A stretch of DNA of 64,000 nucleotides from Rusavskia elegans (lineage: Eukaryota > Ascomycota > Lecanoromycetes > Teloschistales > Teloschistaceae), in assembly GCA_011316305.1 (NCBI GenBank), contig SAUG01000115.1, positions 1 through 64,000 of the forward strand, given 5' to 3'. Position 1 is the stretch's first letter. Each line of letters opens with the position of its first letter. The notes beneath the pieces were generated by a model. That model was not told the DNA's origin. It was given only the letters and a program-made list of their open reading frames with translations, and searched no databases. This document shows positions 56,410-64,000 of the stretch, one piece after another. The position numbers and the translations under genes are program-made.

Positions 56410-58360
56410 TCACCTGACGCCTTCGAAAATCACTACTAATATAACATAGTATGCCGCCAAGACAAGCCAGAAAAGTTGCGACTTCCTTTCCATATGACAC
56501 TCCTTGACGTTTTTCTTTGGGTTTGCAACCAGGACTCGGCCTGTTCTGTCCAGCAATTGCTCCCTATCAACAAACGGCGGGGGAGCAAACGCATATGAGA
56601 TTGGCGTCCACGCACACTTCGCGAAGAGCAGCCAGAGGGAAAACAGCGGCGGCCAGCCCATGCGAACCAGAAATTCCTCAAGCACATCTCGTCCAGCAAC
56701 CTTGAACTCTGAAAAGAGCCATGGGGACAGCGCACCCTCCATCGCCCGAAGGCCACCAAGAAGACAGCACTCCAACACTGCCAGAAAAATCCACGCCCCA
56801 CAATCCCAGAGCACAATCTTCTTACATGAGCGGCCCCGCTTCCTCGCCTCGCGCTCCTCCTTTCCCAACGCCGCATTAATTCCCGTCGGCGTGAATGCCG
56901 GTACCTTGTGCCCCAACAACTTGGGGAAGCAGTAGAACCGAAGCGTAATGAGCAATCTGTACGGCGCCATCCACGTCCCCGCCACTAGCCCAAGCATATC
57001 ACAGCGCCAATCCACAAGCGAGCAAATGAGTGCTTGCACGGCGCTCTGAGCTGCAAAGTCTAGGACCGCGAGACGAAAAAGGAGGGCACTTTGCGTCGCG
57101 CCGCCTGAGGATGAGGGCAAGAGAGGCCGGCCGGAGGAGACCAGCAAGGGTAAAAGGAAGAGTGAGATTGTCCAAATGACAGAGGTCGAGCCGTCGACAA
57201 TACCCCAGAGAGCGCCGCTCACGCGTGCGCCAAAAGGGATGTCGCGGCCCTTGTTGGATGAGATGGATAAGGCACCCGCGGCCCAGCGCTGGCGCTGCTT
57301 AATCCAGTCGGGGAACGTATCAGCAGCGAGTCCCCATTGTAGCTCTCCGTCCACGTAGACGGTGCGGAAGCCTTTTGTGGACAACGCCATCGTGGTGAGG
57401 AGATCTTCTTGTAAAGATTCCTCGGGAAACCCGTTAATGGCGTCGAGTGCGGGACGGCGGATGAGGAAGCCGGAGCCTGTGCACAGAGAGGAGTCGGCAT
57501 AGTCTTTGAGTACTATCATGGATTCGACTAGACTGATGTAGGCTGTCATGCCCAATGGATCGTTGGGGGCAATGTTATAGAAGCGCTGGATTGGACATGC
57601 CAGGCCGGCGGAAGGGTCGTGCAGGAGGTGAGGAAGCATGGTGCGAAGCCAGTTGGGTGATGGCATCATGTCGACATCGAGAACGGCGAGATACCCGGCG
57701 CTTCCATCCGGGAGGGTGTCTGTGAAGTGTAGGCCGAAGTTGAGGCTGGCGGCCTTGGAATGAGTATGGTGTTTGACGTTGCGAGTGGCATAGTGGAGGG
57801 ATGGTGGAACTACGGGTTGGAGCTCGGTAACGGCCGAAGCAACATCTCGGGAGCTGCTGTCGTCGAGGATTATGACTCGGAGAAGAGAGGGAGGGTAATC
57901 TTGATAACATGCTGCTTTGACGGTGTCGGTGAGAATGGCAACGCCTTCTCCGCAGTATGTGATGAAGACATCGACTTTTGGCAGTTTGCTTTCATTACTA
58001 ATTGATCGAGGAAGTCGAACCCCTTTTGCATTTTGGGCAGTACCCAGAATTGAAAGCTGGAAAAATAAGCGTGGAACTGGGGAGCGTTAGTCGAGTTACA
58101 CCGGATGAAAATTCGACGATGTTCTTCTTACCTGCAGTGGCTATCTCGATCGCAAGGGCAGTCCAGATAAGTAGAGTAGTATCTTGAGTCGAAATCACAA
58201 GTTTTGTGCGATAAGCTAGGTAGATAAGGCCAATGGCCATGGCTGCTGATGCACAAGGAAGCAGCCATTTAACTTCACGCCTTTCTTCACCACGCAGAGG
58301 ATGTGCACCATCACTCTTCGCCCTTGCTGTGTATACATCCATTTCGCGTTTTCCTAGCAT
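56410..58360 (-). CDS. GT2-family processive glycosyltransferase (cellulose/hyaluronan-synthase-like), 631 aa
   Basis: Exon 1 is 58132-58360 and exon 2 is 56410-58076. The 55-nt intron (GTAAGA..GACTAACGCTCCCCAG) closes phase over 1896 nt. Two N-terminal membrane helices (about 35-53 and 62-78) precede the GT-A domain: LPKVDVFITYCGEG, VIILDD, SKAASLNFGL, then DVD (210-212), CTGSGFLIRR and EDLLT. The product-binding QRQRW lies at 337-341. Several C-terminal helices follow (WTISLFLLPLL, AWIFLAVLECCLL, LFWLVLAAYYVILVV). The family makes and exports beta-linked polysaccharides at the plasma membrane from UDP-sugars; the sugar is not predictable. It is divergently arranged with the sulfotransferase-like gene (510 bp between starts), suggesting shared control. 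Confidence 0.9.
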
Positions 58361-58870
58361 CTTGACAAGCTGTACGAACGGTGAAGAGTGCGAAGGTCGA
58401 CTACATCTTAAGTTGGGCTGTGAATGGCGATAAACGTGGGATTACGTATGACTATAGATTTTTTAGGAATCTCGCTTTGAGCATTGCCTCCGGAGAACTT
58501 GAGCACGCGTAGAGTAACGGTACCGAGATGCTTTCGTGTTGCTACCGACACTCTCAAGACAAGGTCGATCAACGCCTTGTGGCTATGATCGGTTGAAAAA
58601 TTAGAGGTTCGGAACATCAGTGGAATCTGATCTCTCAGCAACTAGACCGAACAACTCCGAGAGATAACGTTGTCAATTAGTAAATTCTATTGCATTTATG
58701 ATGCGCTTGCCGGCCATCTGCGAAAGTCATAATGTCAAAGAAAAGGATCTAGATTTCGTAAGATTTAGATACAAATCCTGCACGGCGAGGTAGGCTCCTC
58801 AGCCATTGTTATTGGAGCTAATCAAGCCCGAAACCAAGAGAGCAAGGTGAATCTTCTGAAATTGAACAGG
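58361..58870. promoter_or_regulatory. Bidirectional promoter region between GT2 and sulfotransferase-like genes
   Basis: 510 bp between two divergent ATGs with no convincing gene inside. It presumably drives both genes. No individual factor site is claimed. Confidence 0.45.
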
Positions 58871-59842
58871 ATGCGATCAAGGCCAACGAGAGTACTCGTG
58901 ATGGGGTTAGGAAGAACCGGAACCACTTGTACGTCTGTCCGAGAACCAGAGACAGTAGTTGATTTCTTCTTACTGACTAGCTTTAGCCATCGCCTCAGCC
59001 CTTAAAGGTTGTGGTTACATGCCCTACGACTTTCCGGATCGCTTATTTGGTGGCCATAGTCCTAGATGGAATGAGGCTATGAATGCAAAGTTCTACGGCA
59101 AGGGAAGGCCAATTGGAAAAAAGGAGCTGGATGAGCTTACTGGCGACTTTGACGTGCGCTCCCTATCCTACCCCCAGTTCTTAGGATCGTTGACTGAGGC
59201 CAAGACAGTGCGTGCTCGACACCCCGTGTTGTTTCTTCGTCGAAGAATTCTGCGAAGCATATCCAGATGCCAAGGTTATTCTCAATACCCGAGATGCGGA
59301 CGATTGGATCAGGTCGATGAGAAATACGCTTTTTACAGTATTTCGATGGCCCTCTTGGCAGATTCTGCGCTATACTGATCCCTTTGGATGTCGAGTGTGG
59401 CTCGATCATATTACTCTGACTTGGAAGGTCTTCTGCGACAACGACTACGATGATGAAGAGAAGTGTAAAAACCAGTTCCGGAAGCATCAAGAACATGGTT
59501 AGTAGATTTCCAAGCGCGTTTTCCCCCAAACCCCCTGTTACCCGTGTAGATTCGAGCAATGCTGACTCCGACCTCTACGTAGTACAACGCGTAGTTCCAA
59601 AGGATCGGTTGTTGGTATACCAGATCACTGATGGCTGGGATCCACTTGTCAGGTTCTTGGGCTTGAAGGAGCGTAATGGCGGGACTTTGCCTCCCAGTTA
59701 TAGCCCAGCAGAGTTCATGCAGGTGCATACAGAGCAGTGGAAGGGATGTGTTCGCAGAAGCGTCGAGAACGTTTTCAAGGTTGGAGGCTACTTGGGATTT
59801 ATAGGTGCGATACTGTACATGAACTGGAGATTACTTCGTTAA
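58871..59842 (+). CDS. Sulfotransferase-like P-loop protein, 270 aa
   Basis: Four exons: 58871-58928, 58981-59153, 59209-59497 and 59550-59842. Introns of 52, 55 and 52 nt have GT..AG and CTGAC-type branches; the total is 813 nt in phase. The N-terminal RVLVMGLGRTGTTSLAIA (about 7-24) is the phosphosulfate-binding P-loop of the fungal sulfotransferase-like NTPase family (Sulfotransfer_4 type). GYMPYDFPD, FFVEEFCEAYPDAKVILNTR (3'-phosphate region), DADDWIRSM and RLLVYQITDGWDPLVRFLG follow in family order. A C-terminal hydrophobic segment (LGFIGAILYMNW) could anchor it in a membrane. The splice at exon 2/3 is required: the unspliced frame loses the motif. Neighbour to a polysaccharide synthase. 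Confidence 0.85.
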
Positions 59843-59873
59843 GGTTGTCGCCTAACTTCTTGGCGTTGTGCAC

Positions 59874-59917
59874 AAATATCTTCCAAATACCTTCCAAATA
59901 TCTTCCAAATATCTTCC
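59874..59917. repeat. 11-bp tandem repeat, four units
   Basis: Four head-to-tail copies of AAATATCTTCC with one substitution, 32 bp past the stop of the sulfotransferase-like gene. Confidence 0.85.
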
Positions 59918-61266
59918 GCTGCGCGAATACTTGATCTCTCTACGTCCCTTGTACGCATTGAGACTGGACTGAACCAAAGCAGATGGTTTATCCTAGCATT
60001 TGAAAGGTCGGTACTGACTTGGTTGATCTTTAAGTCTAACCATATATGCTAACGTGTGGCCCTTGCTGGCGAAAGGTTATCTGGCTACAGCGACTTCCAT
60101 GTTAATAGTGGTGCGTTTGAGCGCTTCGATCTCCTCCTAAGTCGTTCCATGAAAGGCGTAAAGGTTCTCAACAAGGTCTGAACTATCAGCTGTCGTTCCA
60201 GCTTATGTCAAATGTCGAGGGCCCACCTAACCGCGAACGTGCCACCGTTCTCTGAACGCTCACAATACTATGAGTCATTTCTTTGATGAAGCGTAGTCCT
60301 GGTGATCATTCATCAGGCCAGAATTTAGTATTGACAATAGTATTTGCACTATCATCGAGTACTGCCAAAGATATATCCTTTCCGCTGCTACTATGGGTCC
60401 GCCGTGAAGTTATATTCCGTTTTATAACCCCTGCTCGCGGTGGGCAGAATTGTCCGGATACTTCGACTTAGCGAATTGAGTACTCGATACCTCGACTACC
60501 TGACGAGCTCAATTGGATACCCTGCCAATATATAAGACCATAGGCTCAGCGTCCGGATTTTTCTGCTCACCGAGAGCCCTGAGACGGCGACCCTAACAGC
60601 GAAAGGGATACCAGGGTCAGTCAATAGGAGATTAGAATTCCTGGAATCAACGATAACAGTTTGTTTGCAGGAGATATCCTGCACGTGTCAGTGGCCTTCA
60701 GCAAACTGATTTGCCAATAAAGAAAGTCCAAGAAACATGTTATTTCTAGCATGGACCCTCGGCCCTACCGATTTATCAGTCTCCTTTGTTTTTTGAATCA
60801 AGTACCGATTTATGCTGAAAGAGCAACAACATATTTCTTGGTGTATATTCAAAGTTGCCAAGGCGAAAGGTGTAGGTACGCTGATATTTATTGACTTATC
60901 TCATGTACAAGCAGGCCCTCAAACCTGACTAGCGGTCGTTATATCAGATCCCCACTGCCAAGGGAAGAGATAATATACAGCACATAAAGAATCATCAAAA
61001 CCTTAAGCGAAATTGGTATCTACAGCTCTTATATAGACGCTTCGAATTTATTTCCTCTATCTATGAATCCTCAAGCTCTTAATCTCTGCTTGCTGTTGTC
61101 CCTCAATACAGTGGTTAGTGCACACTCCAACCCAGTTTTCCAGCCAGTGCGAGAATCAATGTCTGCTCAAAAGAAGCGATCTCATAATTCCTGCTACATA
61201 ACCACTAATGAACTTGTCCCTCAATGTTCTATGCCCTTGCTAGAAACGTCATACCAGCTACCTCTA
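59918..61266. other. Intergenic with a dispersed repeat copy
   Basis: 1.35 kb. Apart from repeat copy B (60,461-60,590) nothing is recognised. Confidence 0.5.
60461..60590. repeat. Dispersed repeat, copy B
   Basis: Partner of 29,821-29,946 in the same orientation; see that entry. This copy has a stop inside the shared minus-strand peptide. Confidence 0.6.
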
Positions 61267-61899
61267 CTATCCCTTGAACTTCATGTCCGCAGCTTTCTGA
61301 ACCAGTGTGTCAAAGGCAAGCCAGTCACCGTTACCACCACACTGGATATTTTTGTTCTGTGGAAGGACCCCTTTGGTCAAAGATCGGAGTTGTCCCAGCT
61401 CCGCGGACAGGGTATTCAACTTGGGGTCCATCTTCGTCATCGCGTCGAGCATCTCCGGGAATTTCTCCATCCCCGGAATCTTTATGAACTCATCCTTTCG
61501 TCGCTGCAGTAGGGATCCAAATTGACGAACTTGTTCACCTCTTTGCGCAAAGGTTACATCGGCGTTTTGTCGAGGTTGGTTGAAACGTGAAGGGCGCCCC
61601 CTAACGTCCCTAAGCTCGAGTCGGTAGCCATAGGTGTAAGAGACGGTGTCGAGTGTACAGTTGAAGGTTTTTGATTTTATTCGCTATATACAGTCAGCGA
61701 AAAGGATACAAGAAACTGGGATTAGCAGTCGATGTGCTATGAGTAGACCATGTTCTTTCGTTAGACTTACGATCGTTAATCCGTCTGGCTCTCGTGTGAC
61801 TTCAGGGTTTGGCAGGGTGATGAGTCTGGGTGCGACCTTTTTCGAAAGATTTGGCCGGGTGGAGCGAGCTTGTTCTGTATGAAGGGCTCGTCGAGGCAT
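61267..61899 (-). CDS. Hypothetical protein, 181 aa, two exons
   Basis: Exon 1 is 61771-61899 (43 codons) and exon 2 is 61267-61683, with an 87-nt intron (GTAAGT..GCTGACTGTATATAG) that splices in phase. Exon 1 encodes a basic N-terminus (MPRRALHTEQARSTRPNLSK) and exon 2 SKTFNCTLDTVSYTYGYRLE. Then come QRGEQVRQFGSLLQRRKDEF and a helical, heptad-like stretch around MEKFPEMLDAMTKMDPKLNT. There is no signal peptide, membrane helix or family I recognise. The clean donor, branch and acceptor and open frames on both sides support it. A 149-codon antisense frame overlaps exon 2. Confidence 0.6.
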
Positions 61900-62549
61900 G
61901 TTTCTAATAAGTACTTGTAGAGCTTTGGTAAAGATGCAGAGTTGGATTTTGGTCAAGATTATGGTTGTCTGAATGGGAAATGTTTGTCGTATATATAATT
62001 CCTCTTTCCGTGATGAATAGTAATAATTATGATGATCAAGTGAGGAGATGATAGAACAACAACAGTATATAAAGTAAAATCGAAAGTGTCAAATACGATT
62101 ATCTGTCACACTGATGCACGTGGGCCACGATGGCCCCTGACTCACTATGCTCACGAGTTGATCCTTGACCTTCTCTTGGGAGATCTGGGTAGGTTTTCCA
62201 TGGAAATTCGGTTTATAAAGTACAGACCATCTAAGCATGCTTTCATCATTGCATCGGTGAAGCAAATAACCTTTTCAATGGATCCAAGCCAAACCCATTC
62301 TTTGCATAATCTAGCGTCCTGCCGGCTCCCGAGATAAAGCATTCGCGAGACTTTCCCGCTTTGAAAGGAGCATGAAACATATGACCCTCCCAGTCCAGGA
62401 AGTCTCGTATAAGGACATTTTCCAAACAGGCATTGCGTTGATTTTCGACAGGCCATCGAAGAGCCTAAATGATCAGGAGCAAGCAACCTGGATACCTCTG
62501 GGAGGTCTTGGGATGAGACCTTTCGGCTGTGGTCACGATATTGCTGCAC
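61900..62549. other. Intergenic, nothing recognised
   Basis: A 650 bp stretch upstream of the 181-aa gene. A minus frame at 62,151-62,549 starts with GTG and has no features. Confidence 0.5.
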
Positions 62550-63416
62550 TCAAAAGAGCCCCTGATTGAACCCACCAATCGCAACGTCATCCCCTGCAAG
62601 ATCCATTATAACATAGATCTCCATAAATCTCTTGTCATGCACCATCTTGGCAAGTGTCCTGAAAACCGCGATCCTTGAATATCCTGCCTTCAATTCCCCA
62701 ACCCGGCTCTCCACAGCATGCTTCAATTTCCAGGACACGCGCTGGATCCCCATTGTGAGCATTTTCGGAACAGGCGTATCAAGGCCTTTCTCTGCTGCAT
62801 CTCCCATGGCTCTGATGGCGGTCAGGTAGATGAGGTGCTCTTCTACAGGTTTGGTACTGTATACGACTCCACGGATACTGACATCGCGGTCGAAGAAGTG
62901 AGAGAGCCCTTCTTTCGTGTGGTCAAGAGCCATAGGTGCTGTTCGATTGGTTTCCACGTGGGGTACTAACTCCAATTGTCGCACAGGCGCAACATGAAGA
63001 GCACCTATCGGCACGCCTTCCCATTTCATTGTCGCAACCGTCTCACAATACTTCTTGGAAAGTAGCATGGACAGCATAAGATGGTTCAACCCCCAGATGA
63101 TATGCTGCGAAGTTAAACGCGACGGGTCCTTGCCGAAGGAGTTGTGAATCAGGAAAATGCCGGAGTTACCTATAGGTGAAGGGAAGAACTTGTCTAGCCA
63201 GGTATCTCGCATGGCAAAATCGGTTACCTGGAACATCATATCGACGGCTGTACGCCATATTTCTTCGGGATCGATGGGGGTATTGGAATTGGAAGTGACA
63301 TCCACTTTGAATGCGGACGGTACTCCGACGTTCAAGCTGGTGGTATCGGCTTGACTGAGAGCCAAGCCTGTTAGTATGATACATGGAAGGGTCTTGGATG
63401 TGATAGCAATGTTCAT
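62550..63416 (-). CDS. Putative secreted protein of unknown function, 288 aa
   Basis: A single exon from ATG 63416. The N-terminus is a classical signal peptide (hydrophobic TLPCIILTGLALSQA, cleavage likely near residue 23). The mature part has about two cysteines or fewer, an even mix of charged and hydrophobic segments (EIWRTAVDMMFQVTDFAMRD, SQHIIWGLNHLMLSMLLSKK, RVSWKLKHAVESRVGELKAG), one NRT sequon and a C-terminal DVAIGGFNQGLF. I recognise no catalytic motif or family. It could be a lineage-specific extracellular or cell-surface protein. Confidence 0.72.
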   Translation of the reverse strand: MNIAITSKTLPCIILTGLALSQADTTSLNVGVPSAFKVDVTSNSNTPIDPEEIWRTAVDMMFQVTDFAMRDTWLDKFFPSPIGNSGIFLIHNSFGKDPSRLTSQHIIWGLNHLMLSMLLSKKYCETVATMKWEGVPIGALHVAPVRQLELVPHVETNRTAPMALDHTKEGLSHFFDRDVSIRGVVYSTKPVEEHLIYLTAIRAMGDAAEKGLDTPVPKMLTMGIQRVSWKLKHAVESRVGELKAGYSRIAVFRTLAKMVHDKRFMEIYVIMDLAGDDVAIGGFNQGLF

Positions 63417-64000
63417 TACCTCGGTATAGATGCATCGCTTGAGGGATTCTGCTCAACTGCGAAACCATTGATGAACAAGGTCGTCAAGAACACATTGTTT
63501 GCCAAACAAGGAAAACGCATATCTAGTGACTATTGGGCAAACTGATCAGGATTCCAAGCGGAGTTGCTACTATACACAGAATCCGAAGAAGCAGAACGAG
63601 TTCCTACTGTTCATAGTGAATCTAATACCGGTCTGTGAAGGTGAGAAAATTTATCAACGCCGGCTGATTTATGCAGCTCTGTATGCGCATTGGCGCTCTA
63701 GCGCATCGATTGACTTGCGATGCGAGTTCCATCGCACAAGCCCATACGAAGTAGAAGCAAATCCATAATCAATTATCATCGAAAGCACAACGTAGCAAGC
63801 GATGTCATGTGCCGAACATCTTAGGAAAACAGGCTTTGATTCTGTGCGTGAGTTGAACTGGAGTCTGCGAATGGTGCTTTGTACTGGGACAGGTTTTGGC
63901 TTGATAAGAGACCATGAGTGTGATAGGGTCTTAAATCCGAATAACCGTATCAGCTCCATCCTCATGCCGGACGCCGGTGGCCCAAAAGCACCGACTTCAC
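63417..64000. other. Right end of window, nothing recognised
   Basis: A 584 bp stretch upstream of the secreted-protein gene. No gene is supportable. Confidence 0.5.

Noticed and set aside
58019..58052. Alternative acceptor (TTTTTCCAG) for the GT2 intron.
   Set aside because: It gives the wrong phase; the CTAAC..CCCCAG acceptor at 58,077 closes the frame and yields VPRLFFQLSILG.
61063..61512. Plus-strand frame of 149 codons with a hydrophobic N-terminus.
   Set aside because: It overlaps antisense to exon 2 of the better supported two-exon minus-strand gene and has no recognisable domain.
1..64000. CRISPR arrays, bacterial operons or ribosome-binding sites.
   Set aside because: The window is eukaryotic nuclear DNA; no spaced direct-repeat array was seen.

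Overview
The window is nuclear DNA of a filamentous ascomycete (Pezizomycotina, probably a dothideomycete). The evidence is short 49-190 bp spliceosomal introns with CTAAC/CTGAC-type branch sites, HET, NACHT-ankyrin, P450 and Fig1-type genes, an intron-containing nuclear tRNA, and a retrotransposon block mutated by repeat-induced point mutation (RIP). The class is inference; the intron structures and protein families are read from the sequence. Spliced models were built by eye and kept only if reading phase closed and the summed length was a multiple of three.

Left arm (1-12,600): the 5' end of the orotidine-5'-phosphate decarboxylase gene (URA3/pyrG) runs off the left edge. Then come a gene-poor stretch, a tRNA-Arg(UCG), a broken HET gene, an F-box/2EXR-like gene with one internal stop, the GPI-anchor glycosyltransferase GPI3/PIG-A, a small hydrophilic protein and the 25S rRNA m5C methyltransferase Rcm1.

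Central block (about 12,600-27,140): A+T-rich DNA almost without CpA/TpG. It holds three Ty3/gypsy-type elements that share one ~410 bp LTR (six copies). Two ~3.3 kb elements carry a gag-like region with a mutated zinc knuckle and no recognisable polymerase; one ~4 kb element carries reverse transcriptase and integrase but no recognisable gag. Two RIP-degraded class II tRNA-like relics lie near the two ends of the block.

Right arm (27,141-64,000): a CorA-like transporter, a Fig1-family membrane protein, a possible 48-residue single-pass membrane protein, a four-exon cytochrome P450, an NmrA/isoflavone-reductase-like protein, a GNAT acetyltransferase, a DUF6601-type membrane protein and a TDA3-like FAD oxidoreductase follow. 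Next is a seven-exon STAND receptor gene (alpha/beta-hydrolase, NACHT, ankyrin repeats) whose reading frame runs on into a complete fructosamine-3-kinase domain. Then come an unknown protein with a duplicated Trp/Pro module, a P450 relic, a 473 bp inverted-repeat transposon beside a truncated gene, a divergent GT2 glycosyltransferase/sulfotransferase-like pair, and two lineage-specific proteins, one secreted.

The most notable single observation is the receptor-fructosamine kinase fusion at 47,464-52,539. Next are the gag-only/pol-only retroelement set and the divergent GT2/sulfotransferase pair.
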